Of a DNA stretch of 64,000 bases, positions 20,747 through 31,646 are shown piece by piece. A program made the position numbers and the translations under genes. The number at the start of each line of letters is the position of its first letter. The first letter of the stretch is position 1. This DNA comes from Devosia sp. A8/3-2. GTDB taxonomy: Bacteria; Pseudomonadota; Alphaproteobacteria; Rhizobiales; Devosiaceae. Where the stretch lies: contig CP104974.1 in the NCBI GenBank assembly GCA_025452255.1, forward strand, positions 2,706,156-2,770,155. Reading direction: 5' to 3'. Under the pieces are notes generated by a model. The model did not search any database. It was not told the origin of the DNA and saw nothing but the letters and a program-made list of their open reading frames with translations.

Positions 20747-20914
20747 TTACTTAATCTTGGCTTCCTTGAATTCGACATGCTTGCGCACAACCGGATCGTA
20801 CTTGTTGTACGAGAGCTTCTCGGTCTGGGTGCGGGCGTTCTTCTTGGTGACGTAGTAGAAACCGGTATCGGCCGTCGACACCAGCTTGATCTTTACGGAG
20901 GCGGCTTTGGCCAT
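20747..20914 (-). CDS. rpmG: 50S ribosomal protein L33
   Basis: Structural protein of the large ribosomal subunit. 55 residues from ATG 20914: [20 protein letters not shown], then [21 protein letters not shown] and [14 protein letters not shown]. This is the cysteine-free form, without the CxxC pairs seen in zinc-binding L33 variants. Stop TAA at 20747-20749 is followed by a strong terminator. Confidence 0.95.
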   Translation of the reverse strand: MAKAASVKIKLVSTADTGFYYVTKKNARTQTEKLSYNKYDPVVRKHVEFKEAKIK

Positions 20915-21003
20915 TCTTCGGGTCCTTCACAAAACCAAAGGCGCTGCGGATGGCAGCGCTGGAATTTGGGCGCAACCTACGGATTTGGCGCCGATTGTCA
21001 AGC

Positions 21004-21415
21004 TTAGTTCCGGGCCTCGGCCGGGTGACCGAAGCCATGCATGCGCTCGGCCCATTGAAAACCGACAATTGCCCCCTTGGTGGAGGGCAGGATAGCCAGC
21101 GGCAGCACGATGGCCAGCGGCACCATGGTGTAGATATAGACCATCGGGTTGATGTGCCATGTCATTTCCATGTGCAGCATCACGCCAACCAGCAGGTGCC
21201 CGACAATCATGATGGCGATATAGGGCGGAAAATCGTCGGCGCGGTGCAGATCGAGGCTGCTCGCCGCAGGAGGCGCAATAATCGGTGACCTTGAGGTAGG
21301 ACTTGAACATCTTGCCCTTGCCGCAATGGGGGCACTTGCACATCGTGCCGCGCCCGATGGCTTGCCGAGTTTGCCGATCTTCCAAAGTCGTGACCTCTGC
21401 GGTCATCTCCATCAC
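21004..21415 (-). CDS. DUF983 family membrane protein (one frameshift)
   Basis: Small protein with an N-terminal zinc-ribbon-like motif (CPHCGKGKMF...CASCGEQ) and two C-terminal helices (MIVGHLLVGVMLHMEM, YTMVPLAIVLPLAILPSTKGAIVGFQWAERMHGF). This matches DUF983; function unknown. An extra C near 21262 turns GCTCGA into GCCTCGA and breaks the frame between the two parts. The ATG overlaps the stop of rnr (ATGA), so it is translated after RNase R. Confidence 0.88.
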
Positions 21416-23692
21416 CTCTTTTTGCGGCCCTTGGGCCCGTAGCTTTTAGATGGGCGCTTCTGCCCGCGGCGCACAGATGACGGATTGACGCGCGTCCCTT
21501 CGGACAGCAATTCGAACCGCATGGCACCCGCGACCGGCGCGACTTCGAGCAGCCTTACGGTTACGCGATCGCCCGAGCTGAACTTTTCGCCGGTGCGCTC
21601 GCCCACCATGGACTGCATCTCCTCGACGTAGCGGTAATAATCCTGCCCCAAAGTGGAGGCGGGGATAAAACCATCGGCGCCGGTATCCAGCAGGCGCACG
21701 AACAGGCCCGAGCGGGTGACGCCGGAAATGCGGCCCTCAAAGCGGGCGCCGATCTGGGCGGAGAGGAATTGCGCCAGCAGCCGGTCGGCGGTTTCCCGCT
21801 CGGCCAGCATGGCGCGGCGCTCGGTGGCCGAGATGTGCTGGCCAATGCCGGTAAGCTTGAGCCCTTCCTGCTCGGACAGCCCGTCCGACCCAAGATCCAA
21901 CGCCTTGATGAGGGCGCGGTGGACGATGAGATCGGCATAGCGGCGAATGGGCGAGGTGAAGTGGGCGTAACGGTCCGGGTTCAGGCCAAAATGGCCGTAA
22001 TTGTCCGGCGCATAGAGCGCCTGCGCCTGACTGCGCAGCACCATCTCGCTGACCTGCTCGATATTGCCGGCCTTGCGGGACTGCGCCAACACGCCATTGA
22101 AATCGCTGGCGCGGACGGAATCGGACTTCTTGACCGCAATATCGAGCGAGCCAAGGAAGTCACGCAAAGCCTGCAGCTTTTCGCTGCTGGGCTCGTCATG
22201 CACCCGATAGAGCAGGGGCGAGCGCTTGGCTTCCAGCGTTTCGGCAGCCGCGACATTGGCCGCGATCATCATTTCCTCGATGAGGCGATGGGCATCGAGC
22301 CGATCGGGGATGCGGATATCCTTCACCGGGCCCTTGTCGTCGAGCACGATCTTGCGCTCGGGCAGATCGAGATCGAGCGGGCCACGCTGATCGCGTGCCT
22401 TGGCCATGGTGGCATAGGCGGCCCAGAGCGGGCGCAGGATGGGCTCGAGGATCGGCCCGGTCTTGTCATCGGGATTGCCGTCAATGGCGGCCTGAGCCTG
22501 TTGGTAGCTCAGCTTGGCGGCGGAACGCATCAGCACCCGGTGGAAGCTATGGCTGCGCTTGCGGCCATCGGCACCCATGACCATGCGCACGGCCAGCGAA
22601 GCGCGTGGCTCGCCTTCCTTGAGCGAGCACAGCTCGTTGGAAATGCGCTCTGGCAGCATTGGAACGACCCGGTCGGGGAAGTAGACCGAATTGCCGCGTA
22701 GATAGGCCTCACGATCCAGCGCCGTGCCGGGGCGCACATAGGCGGCCACGTCGGCAATGGCCACATAGACGATGAAACCGCCGGCATTGTCGGCGTCCGT
22801 ATCGGCCTCGGCATAAACGGCGTCGTCATGGTCCTTGGCGTCGGGCGGATCAATGGTGACCAGCGGCAATTCGCGCCAATCCTCGCGACCCTTGAGATTG
22901 GCTTCCTTGGCCTCTTCGGCTTCAGTGAATGACGCTGGCCGGGAAACGGTAGGGGATTTCCAGATTATGGATGGCGATCAGGCTGATCGCGCCCTCCGAC
23001 ATCGGATTGCCGATGACGGCAACAACCTTGCGCGCGGGATCATCAGGCGGCCGGAGAGTTTGACCTCGACTTCGACGAGGTCGCCATCACTGGCGGTCAG
23101 CAGATCGCCGAGCGGAATGCGCATTTCCTTCTGCTTGCGATCGACCGGGATCAGGCGGGCGCCATCATCATCCATGCGGACAATGCCGATCTGGCCCTTG
23201 CGGGGCTTATCGAGGATTTTCATCGGCTTGGCGGTATAGACCGGGACCTCGGCCTCGCCGGCGTCGATGCGCGCCAGAATGCGGTCGCCGGGAGCAGGCG
23301 CAACGCGGGCATCGCGGCCCCGGATGACGGTGACGCGCGGGCGTTCGCCTTCTTCCTCGTTCCATTGCGCGGGGAAGGCATGGAGATTGTCCGGATCGGC
23401 ATCACTGGGGATGTCGAGCACGGTCACATGGGGCAGGGTGGCGGTGCGGCGCAGAGCCTTGCGGGTGCGGGTGATAATCCCCTCGCCCTCAAGCTCGGCC
23501 AGCATGGCCTTGAACGGCCGGCGCATATCGCCGCGAATGCCGAAGACCTTGGCAAGATCGCGCTTGCCCTTGATGTCGGATTGCTGGGCAAGAGCCTCAA
23601 GCAGCTGTTCACGGGTGGGCAAGGCGCCAGCAGCGGGTTGTCGCGCGCCCGGGGCCGGAGGTGTTTTTTGGTTTTTTGGGTGGGATGGGCAT
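21412..23692 (-). CDS. rnr: Ribonuclease R (three frameshifts)
   Basis: Processive 3-prime to 5-prime exoribonuclease. It has an N-terminal winged-helix part (LPTREQLLEALAQQSDIKGKRDLAKVFG), cold-shock domains, the RNB domain with TIDPPDAKDHDDAVYAE (catalytic aspartates), YFPDRVVPMLPERISNELCSL, FTSPIRRYADLIVHR, an S1 domain and a basic Lys/Arg tail. Breaks lie near 23665 (A run), 23040 and 22930. Removing one A from the run gives a start MPIPPKKPK at 23692. The longer open frame upstream is repeat DNA and should not be used as the start. Confidence 0.92.
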
Positions 23693-23795
23693 TCAATATG
23701 TTTCTGTGTGTTGGGTGATAGATAGGGCAAATCCGTGGGGATTGCCAATTTTGTGGGTGGGTCGGCGTTTGGGTGTGGTGCGGGAGCAATTTCAT

Positions 23796-23912
23796 CCACC
23801 GTATCTCCCTCGGGCTTGACCCGAGGGCCTGCCGGTGAACCACTGAGCCAAGAACGGAGCATCGTGCCGTCGGAAGGTGGCCCTCGGGTCAGGCCCGAGG
23901 GAGATGCGGTGG
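23796..23912. repeat. Long hairpin repeat, copy A
   Basis: About 115 bp inverted repeat whose arms contain CCCTCGGGCTTGACCCGAGGG and its complement, each arm itself a palindrome, ending GAGATGCGGTGG. The same element recurs at 24285 and 39539. It lies between rnr and the GIY-YIG gene. Confidence 0.85.
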
Positions 23913-23951
23913 GTGGTCGGGGTTTGGGGGCTCAAGCTCGAAGGCGGGAAC

Positions 23952-24244
23952 ATGGCGGCCTCGGGTTTACATCATGGCAAACCGCAGATTTGGAACCGTC
24001 TATGTCGAGCGCCACAGGCGATCTCATTCGCCGGGTGTGGGAGCACAAGAACGAAGTGGCTCCGGGTTTCACCAAGGAACATCACTGCCATCTGCTGGTG
24101 TATTTTGAGGAACACCAGAACATGCACCGGGCCATGCAGCGCGAGCATAATATCAAGCACTGGGTGCGGGCGTGGAAGGATGAGCTGATCGAGAAGGATA
24201 ATCCCGAATGGGACGATCTGTATTTTGGGCTCGGGATTGGATGA
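23952..24244 (+). CDS. GIY-YIG nuclease family protein (two frameshifts)
   Basis: Small stand-alone GIY-YIG domain protein of the YhbQ/UPF0213 type; DNA cleavage is inferred only from the fold. After restoring frames near 23970 and 24006 the N-terminus reads like FTYIMANRRFGTVYVGATG, the GIY-YIG signature, followed by DLIRRVWEHKNEV, LLVYFEEHQNMHRAMQRE and IEKDNPEWDDLYFGLG. ATG 23952 gives about 97 residues. It is flanked on both sides by copies of the hairpin repeat. Confidence 0.78.
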
Positions 24245-24284
24245 AGGGCGTCGCATTGGGTGGCGACGCACTAAGTCAGTCACC

Positions 24285-24395
24285 CCACCGGATCTCCCTT
24301 GGGCTTGACCCGAGGGCCACTCTCCCAGCGCACGCTCGTTAGGATGTGCCGCTCCATGTAGGCCCTCGGGTCAAGCCCGAGGGAGATGCGGTGGG
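24285..24395. repeat. Long hairpin repeat, copy B
   Basis: About 110 bp inverted repeat with arms CTTGGGCTTGACCCGAGGGCC and GGCCCTCGGGTCAAGCCCGA plus GGGAGATGCGGTGG. It matches copy A in both outer arms but not in the spacer. It lies between the convergent GIY-YIG and topA genes. Confidence 0.85.
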
Positions 24396-24441
24396 GAGGT
24401 GAGTGGAGTGCAATGAAAGTGTGGGCCGGGCGGTTCGCGCC

Positions 24442-27089
24442 CTAGAACGGGACGTCCTCGTCGGATACGATCTTCTTTGCCGCCGCTTTCTTTGGGGCAG
24501 CCTTTTAGCAGCAGGCTTGTCACCCGCAGCTTTAGTCGTCGCCTTTTTCGCAGCAGGCTTCTTGGCAGCCGTCTTCTTCGCCGGCGCCTTCTTCACCTTC
24601 GTTCCCGTGGCTTCAGCCCTCGCTGCGATCCACTGCACCGCTTGGTCCAGCGTCACCGCTTCGGGCTGTACGTCCTTGGGGATGGTGGCGTTGATCTTGC
24701 CCTCGGTTGACATAGGGGCCGTAGCGGCCGGCGCGGACGGTGATGGGGCCGTTGTCGTGCTCGAAGGTCTGGATGGCAGCGACTGCTGCGCCACCGCCGC
24801 GCTTGAAGCCGCCAGCGGCTTTCTGGGCGATCAGGTCGACGGCGCGGTTGATGCCAACCGTGAAGACCTCTTCGACATCGGGCAGGTTGGCATATTTGCC
24901 ATCATGCAGGATGAAGGGACCATAGCGGCCCAGCCCAGCGGATATGGGGAGCTGCGTCTCGGGATGCAAGCCCACCTCGCGGGGAAGCGACAGCAGCCGG
25001 AGCGCTTGCTCGAGATTAAGCGTGGTCGGCTCCCAGCCTTTGGGCAGGGAGCTGCGCTTGGGTTCCTTGCCTTCGCCGAGCTGGACATAGGGGCCGAAAC
25101 GGCCGGTCTTGAGATGAACCTCTTCGCCCGATTCCGGATCGGTGCCCGGGATGCCATCGCCCTGTGCGGCTTCGCTGGATTGGCCCGAGGCCGCGTCCGA
25201 AAGCTGCATGGTGTGCTTGCATTCGGGATAGTTGGAGCAGCCGATAAAGGCGCCGAACTTGCCCAGCTTGAGCGAAAGCTGGCCGGTGCCGCAGGTGGGG
25301 CAGCGGCGCGGATCGGAGCCGTCTTCCTTGGGCGGGAAAATGCGGCTGGCGAGCAAATCGTTCAGCGCGTCGAGCACTTCGGAAACGCGCAGATCCTTGA
25401 TCTCGTCGGTGGCGTGTGTGAAATCCTTCCAGAAATCGCGCAGCACGACCTTGTATTCAAGCTCGCCGGCGGAGACTCGGTCGAGCTGCTCTTCGAGGCC
25501 GGCGGTAAAGCCGTATTCGACATAGCGGGTGAAGAAGCTCTCGAGGAAGGCGGTGACGATGCGGCCGCGATCTTCGGGGTGCAAAGCCTTGCCTTCAAGG
25601 CGGACATAGTCGCGATCCTTGAGGGTGGTCAGGGTCGCCGCATAGGTCGAGGGCCGGCCAATGCCGAGCTCTTCCATCTTCTTGATGAGGCTGGCTTCGG
25701 TGTAGCGGCTGGGCGGCTGGGTGAAATGCTGCTCGATATCGACCGATTGCAGATCGGGCTTGTCGCCCACGGCGAGCGGGGGCAGTTCGCGGCTGTCCTC
25801 ATCTTCCCCATCCTCGTCGGACTTGGCCTCGACGCCATAAAGCTTGAGGAAACCCGGGAACGTGACGACCGAACCGACGGCGCGCAGCTCGACTCGGCGG
25901 CCGGGCACGTTGACGGCAATATCAACCGTAGTGCGGTCGATCTCGGCGGACTTCATCTGGCTGGCCAGCGTGCGGCGCCAGATCAGGCCGTAAAGCTTGG
26001 ACTGGTCGGCATCCAGATTGAGGTTTTCCGGCCGCTTGAACATGTCGGTGGGGCGGATGGCTTCGTGCGCCTCTTGGGCGTTCTTGGCCTTGGTCTGATA
26101 GATGCGGGCTTTTTCCGGCAGATATTCCTCGCCGAAATATTTGCCGATGACCGAGCGGGCCATGGCAATGCCCTCGGGCGCCATCTGCACGGCGTCGGTA
26201 CGCATATAGGTGATCAAGCCGTCTTCGTAGAGACGCTGGGCGATCTGCATGGTGCGGCTGGGCGATAGGCCGAGGCGGGATGAGGCGTCCTGCTGCAGGC
26301 TCGAGGTGGTGAAGGGCGCGTAGGGATTGCGCTTGGTCGGCTTCTTTTCAACGTTGGAGACGTTGAACTGGCCGGATTCGATGAGCTTTTTCAGCTCGGC
26401 GGCATTCTCGCCGGTCTTGATGTCGAGCTTGTCGGTCTTCTTGCCGTCCACCGAGAAGAGGCGGGCCAGAAAGCTCTTGCCCTTTTGGGCGAGCTTGGCC
26501 TCGACCGACCAATATTCGTCGGCCTTGAACTTTTCGATCTCGGCTTCGCGATCCGACACCAGACGCAGCGCCACCGATTGCACACGGCCGGCCGAGCGGG
26601 AGCCGGGCAGCTTGCGCCAGAGGATCGGCGAGAGGGTGAAACCCACGAGGTAATCGAGCGCGCGGCGGGCGAGATAGGCGTCCACCAGCGGCATATCGAT
26701 ATCGCGCGGCTTGGCCATCGCGGCGGTCACGGCATCCTTGGTGATGGCGTTGAACACCACACGCTGGACGGTCGTGTCCTTCTTGATCGCTTTCTTGGCC
26801 CGCAGCACATCCAGAATGTGCCAGAAATGGCCTCGCCTTCGCGATCCGGATCGGTTGCCGGGATCAGGCCATCGGCGTTTTTCAACGCGTTGGCAATGTC
26901 GGCAACACGCTTCTTGGAGGCCGTATCGACCTCCCGGGACATGGCAAAATCTTCATCCGGACGGACCGATCCGTCCTTCGCGGGGAGATCGTGGATATGG
27001 CCGAAGGACGCCGAGACTTCATAGCCTGAGCCCAAATATTTGTTGATTGTCTTGGCTTTAGCCGGACTTTCAACGACGACGACCTTCAT
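24442..27089 (-). CDS. topA: DNA topoisomerase I (three frameshifts)
   Basis: Type IA topoisomerase that relaxes negative supercoils. Toprim MKVVVVESPAKAKTINKYLG and DPDREGEAI, catalytic-Tyr region EDGLITYMRTDAVQM, a zinc-finger CPTCGTG...CSNYPECKHT, and an Ala/Lys-rich tail ending IVSDEDVPF are visible. Breaks are near 26824 (CCTGG read as CTGG), 24713 (extra C) and 24503 (lost A in a run). About 880 residues, normal for alphaproteobacteria. It begins at 27089 and shares an upstream region with the divergent aldo-keto reductase. Confidence 0.94.
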
Positions 27090-27181
27090 GGATATTCCGT
27101 TCCGCAACCGCTTGTCTTGAGGTGGCGCAACATGGTGAAGGCAAGCGGCGCTGTCAATGTAGGCAAATGGGAGCTGCTACA

Positions 27182-27198
27182 CTCTCTCTTAGAGAGAG
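27182..27198. promoter_or_regulatory. CTCTCTCT/AGAGAGAG palindrome
   Basis: Perfect 8 bp arms with a single central base, lying between the divergent topA and aldo-keto reductase genes. It may be an operator or supercoiling-sensitive site; there is no direct evidence of binding. Confidence 0.35.
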
Positions 27199-27368
27199 GA
27201 AAATTTGCGTGCGGCAGCCGTCTTGCATCTGCCATACTAGATATGCACAAATGCTGGTCCGCGCGTTCTGCGCTTCGCTCTCTATGCATGCTCCCCGATT
27301 GACCGGTTTGTGCCCGTGCGCTGATCGTCTCCCGAGCATCGCCGAGGGCCGGTATCAGGAGATATGAT

Positions 27369-28385
27369 ATGGAATACCGCAAACTCGGCAATAGCGGCAC
27401 GATCGTCTCGCATTTGAGCCCGGGCACGATGACTTTCGGCAAGGAAGCTGACGAGGCCACCTCGCATCGCCTGCTGGATGACTACGTGGCGGCCGGGGGC
27501 AATTTCATCGATACGGCCGATGTTTACAGCATGGGCGCATCCGAAACCATTATCGGCAGCTGGCTCAAGGCCGATGCCAGCCGCGCCAATAGCGTGGTGA
27601 TTGCGACCAAGGCGCGCTTTCCCATGGGGGAGGGGCGGAACGATGTGGGCATATCGCGCAAGCATTTGCGCTCTGCGCTTGATGCCTCGCTCAAGCGGCT
27701 GGGCGTGGAGCAGGTCGATCTGTATCAGATGCATGCCTTTGACGCGGTGACCCCGCTCGAGGAAACCCTGCGCTTTCTCGATGACGCGACGCGTAACGGC
27801 AAGATTGCCTATTATGGCTTTTCCAACTTCACTGCCCGGCAGCTGACCAAGGCGGTGTACCGGCCAAACTCAATGGCTACCAGCCGCCGGTGACGCTGCA
27901 GCCGCAATATAGCCTGCTCTCACGCGACATCGAACACGAGATCGTGCCGGCCTCGCTCGATGCGCAGATCGGGCTTTTGCCACGGTCGCCGCTGGGCGGC
28001 GGTTGGCTCTCCGGCAAATATAAGCGACCGAGCGCCAACGGGCGCAACCCGGCTGGGCGAAAACCCCAATCGCGGCATGGAAGCCTTCGACGCCCGCAAT
28101 GCCAAGGACAGCACCCGGGCGGTGATCGGAGCAGTCGAGGATCTCGCCAAGGCACATAAGGTAAGCATGGCGCAGGTCGCGCTGGCTCGGGTCGCGGCGC
28201 AACCGGCAGTGACATCGGTAATTCTGGGCGCGCGGACGCCGGAGCAACTGGCCGACAACCTCAAATCGGCGTCGCTCAAGCTGAGCCGAGCCGACCTTGA
28301 TGCTCTCAGCGAGGCCAGCAAGCCCGTGGTCGGCGACTATCCCTATGGCACAGCGGGGATCAATCAACGAAACCGTGGGCAGTAG
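27369..28385 (+). CDS. Aldo/keto reductase (two or more frameshifts)
   Basis: NAD(P)H-dependent reductase of the TIM-barrel AKR family. MEYRKLGNSG, GNFIDTADVYSMGASE (catalytic Asp and Tyr), VIATKARFPMGEG with the catalytic Lys, and YYGFSNFTARQL are readable. Later parts are LGGGWLSGKYKR, TRLGENPNRGMEAFD and TSVILGARTPEQLADNL, the NADPH-binding end. Breaks lie near 27866 (lost G) and around 28035. An AGGAGA ribosome site precedes ATG 27369. The substrate is unknown. Confidence 0.87.
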
Positions 28386-28528
28386 GACCAATCGACATTC
28401 AACTGATGCTGGCCTGCAAATGGAGGCTTTCTGCGCTTCCGGTGCTCACGTACCCAAAAGTACGCTGCGCTCCGGTTCTCGAAAGCCACCATTTTCGGCT
28501 CAGCCTGAGTGAATGTCGATCGGTCCTA
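28383..28528. repeat. Long imperfect inverted repeat, about 145 bp
   Basis: The two arms begin TAGGACCAATCGACATTCA and end TGAATGTCGATCGGTCCTA. They pair imperfectly along almost their whole length, through GGCTTTC...GAAAGCC and CACGTACCC with AAAAGTACG at the tip. It starts on the aldo-keto reductase stop codon and ends four bases before the dprA stop. It is either a MITE-like repeat or a bidirectional terminator. Confidence 0.82.
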
Positions 28529-28531
28529 GTC

Positions 28532-29638
28532 TCAGCGATATTTCAGCGCCACAAGCTGCCCGCTCGACCACTCGATCTGGCCGGCCAGATCGAGTTCAAG
28601 CAGCAGCATCTGCATAGTCCCGGCGCTGAGGCTGGATTGGCGGATCAGCTCGTCAATCTCGACGGGCGTGGCGCTGAGGGCTGATAGCAGGCGCGATTTT
28701 TCGTCGTCGCCGGGTGGCAGTTCGGCGGACTCGATGCCGAGGTCGGGCTCCCATGGCGGATCGAAGAGGGCGTTGCGGGCTGGGTCGGCGCTGCCCAGTG
28801 TTTCGATGATGTCTTCGGCATTGGTGATCAGCTTGGCGCCTTGCTGGATCAGCGAATTGCCGCCCTCGGCGCGCGGGTCGAGGGGCGATCCGGGCACGGC
28901 GAACACGTCGCGGTTTTGTTCCAGAGCCAGCCGCGCGGTGATCAGCGAGCCGGAACGCTTCGCGGCTTCAACCACGACAATGCCGAGCGACAGACCGGAA
29001 ACCAGCCGGTTACGCCTCGGGGAAATCCTTGGCGCGTGGTTCCCAGCCCAGTGGCATTTCGGTGAGCAGGGCCCCGCCATTGTCGAGAATATCGTGGGCC
29101 AGCGGGATGTTTTCGGAGGGATAGATCTTGTCGAAGCCACCGGCCAGAACGGCAATCGTGCCGGTGGTGAGGCTGGCCTGATGGGCGGCAGTATCGATGC
29201 CACGGGCCGGGCCCGAGACCACCGTGTAGCCGCGCTCTCCAAGGTCGGTCGCCAGCAGGCGGGTCATTTTGATACCAGCGGACGAGGCATTGCGCGCCGA
29301 CAATGCCGACTGTTCGCTGCCAATCCAGATTTTCGCCGCCGGCCATGGTGACGAGGGGAGGCGAAGCCGGAATGTGGTTGAGCAGATCGGGATAGGCCGC
29401 TTCGCTGCTGGCGACGAGGCGCGCGCCATAGCGCTCGAGCCCGGCAATCTCGTCTTCGGCTTGTGATTGGGTGGTGATGCGGAGCGGTTTGCCGGTGCGC
29501 TTGAGCAGGCCGGGCAGGGCCTCGATAGCCGCTTTCGGCAGAGCCGAACCTGTTGAGCAATTGGCGGAAGGTGACGGGGCCGACATTGTCGGTGCGCAGC
29601 AGGCGAAGCCAGGCGACGCGCTGCGACGGGGTCAACAT
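28532..29638 (-). CDS. dprA: DNA processing protein DprA (at least three frameshifts)
   Basis: Loads RecA on incoming single-stranded DNA during transformation. Pieces in order are [23 protein letters not shown] (SAM-like N-terminus), [62 protein letters not shown] and [18 protein letters not shown] of the Rossmann-like core, then a C-terminal winged helix. Breaks lie near 29548, 29320 and 29010. About 370 residues restored. The upstream neighbour is plsY, 27 bases away. Confidence 0.88.
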
Positions 29639-29665
29639 GGTTCCACCCGAGCGCAGCGCCAAAGC

Positions 29666-30295
29666 CTAGGAGGCCTTCTTTTCGGAGCCGATCTTGGGCT
29701 CGGTGCCAGCAATCAGCCGCATGATGTTTTCGCGGTGCTGATAGAAGAGCAGGATGGCCAGCAGGGCTGCGGTGGCCGCCAGCCATTCATCAACCACGAC
29801 ATAGGCAAAGATCGGCGCGGTGGCTGCGGCGGTGAGGGCGGCCAGCGAGGACAGCTTGCGGGTAAAGGCGATGAGCAACCAGACGCCGCAGAAGATCAAC
29901 CCGACGGGCCGGGACAGGGTGAGCAGGCTACCGATCATCACGGCGACGCCCTTGCCGCCCTTGAAGCCGAGCCAGACGGGGAAGCAATGGCCCAGAAACG
30001 CGCCTATGGCTGCCGGGTAGAGCGGCAGAGCGACATCGCCGCCAACGGGCAGGGCGGGATTATAGAGCAGCGTGCGCGTCACCAAAATGGCGACGGAGGC
30101 CTTGGCCGCGTCCAGCAGCAGCGTTGCTGCCGCGATCCAGCGATTGCCGGTGCGCAGCACATTGGTAGCGCTGATGTTACCTGAACCGATCTGGCGGATA
30201 TCGCCCAGCCCGGCCGCGCGGGTTAGAAACAGGCCGAAGGGAATGGAGCCGAACAAATAGGCGATGACCAGCGTAACCAGAAGGCCCGGCAGCAT
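29666..30295 (-). CDS. plsY: Acyl-phosphate:glycerol-3-phosphate acyltransferase PlsY
   Basis: Integral membrane enzyme making lysophosphatidic acid, the first step of phospholipid synthesis. Intact, 209 residues. Family motifs are [48 protein letters not shown], with several transmembrane helices. It lies in one minus-strand series pyrB-pyrC-plsY-dprA, a gene order often seen in Rhizobiales. Confidence 0.94.
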   Translation of the reverse strand: MLPGLLVTLVIAYLFGSIPFGLFLTRAAGLGDIRQIGSGNISATNVLRTGNRWIAAATLLLDAAKASVAILVTRTLLYNPALPVGGDVALPLYPAAIGAFLGHCFPVWLGFKGGKGVAVMIGSLLTLSRPVGLIFCGVWLLIAFTRKLSSLAALTAAATAPIFAYVVVDEWLAATAALLAILLFYQHRENIMRLIAGTEPKIGSEKKAS

Positions 30296-30348
30296 GGCGC
30301 CGCCGAACAGCCAGTGGCGAACATCGGGACATAGGAATCCGTCACGGA

Positions 30349-31646
30349 TCAGCTCTCCTCGACATGGGTGTGGACGGTTTGCCCGCCCACGATTGTGCGC
30401 AGCACCTTGCCAGCAAGTCGCGCGCCTTCAAAGGAGGTATTGTGCGAGCGTGAACGGATTTCGCGCTCGGTGACCTGCCAAGGATAATCGAGATCGACCG
30501 AGATGAGGTCGGCCGGTGCGCCTCGGCGATGCGGCCCGAGGGCAGGCCGAGGATATCGGCCGGCCGGCTGGTCATGGCGCGCAACACCGTCAGCAGATCG
30601 ACATCGCCGGAATGGACGAGGCGCAGGGCTGCGGCCAGCAGGGTTTCGAGGCCGATGGCGCCGTCGGACGCCTCGGCGAAGGGCTGGCGCTTGACCTCGG
30701 AATCCTGCGGGTCGTGGTCGGAATGGAGGGTGTCGATCGTGCCATTGCGCAGGCCCTCGATGACGGCTCGGCGATCATCCTCGGAGCGCAGCGGCGTCGA
30801 GAGCTTGAAGAAGGTGCGGTAGCGCCCGATGTCGTTTTCGTTCAGCGCCGGGTTGTTGATCGAGATGCCGGCGGTAACCGATGTGTTGCGCTTTTTGGCG
30901 GCGGCGACGAGATCGACCGACGCGGCGCAGGAGATCTGGGCAGCGTGGTATTTCGTGCCGGTCAAGGCGGCCAGTTGCAGGTCGCGGGCGAGGGGGATGG
31001 TCTCGGCTTCGCGGGGAATACCCTTGAGGCCCAGAATGGTGGCAAAGAGGCCTTCATTCATCACGCCATCGCCGGTGAGTCCCTTGTCGGAGACGTGGTG
31101 GACGACGGTGAGGCCGTAATTGGCGGCGTAGCTCATCACCGTGCGCAGCAGCGAGGTGGACTGGATCGAGCGGCGGCCATCGGTGATGCAGACGGCGCCA
31201 GCTTCCTTGAGCAGGCCGAACTCGGTCATTTCCTGACCATCGAGCCCCTTGGTGATGGCGGCGGCGGGCAGCACATTGACCTTGCTGGTGGCCTTGGCGC
31301 GGCGGATCAGGAAATCGATGAGGGCGCTATCGTCCACCACAGGCGTGGTATCGGGCATCATGACGAAACTGGTGACGCCGCCGGCGGCAGCGGCTTCGCC
31401 GGCCGAGGCCGGGGTCTCGCGATATTCCTTGCCGGGCTCGCCGGTAAAGACGCGCATGTCGATCAGGCCGGGGGAGAGCACATGGCCCTTGGCGTTGAAG
31501 ACTTCGGCATCCTCAGGCACGCCGACCGGGCCGCCAAAGGCGATGTCGGAAATCACGCCATTTTCGACCAGAACTGCGCCTTGCTGATCAGTGCCCGAGG
31601 CCGGATCAACGATGCGGGCATTTTCGATGAGGAGGGGGCGGCTCAT
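30349..31646 (-). CDS. pyrC: Dihydroorotase-like protein, probably inactive partner of PyrB (one frameshift)
   Basis: Amidohydrolase-fold protein next to pyrB. Where active dihydroorotases have the zinc-binding DxHxH motif, this one reads [20 protein letters not shown], so the two histidines are missing. [24 protein letters not shown] is kept. In Pseudomonas and relatives such PyrC-prime proteins do not catalyse but hold the aspartate carbamoyltransferase complex together; the same is inferred here. A lost G near 30522 shifts the C-terminus, which then ends HTHVEES. Start overlaps pyrB TGA. Confidence 0.88.

Noticed and set aside
23693..23862. N-terminal extension of RNase R
   Set aside because: The in-frame extension is translated hairpin repeat; a better start lies at 23692 once one A in a run is removed.
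24403..26268. 621-residue plus-strand open frame opposite topA
   Set aside because: It is the antisense of a GC-rich, well-conserved topoisomerase; its sequence is low-complexity Ala/Gly/Val and has no ribosome site.
28383..28528. Insertion sequence
   Set aside because: No transposase gene lies between the arms; it is too short to be autonomous.
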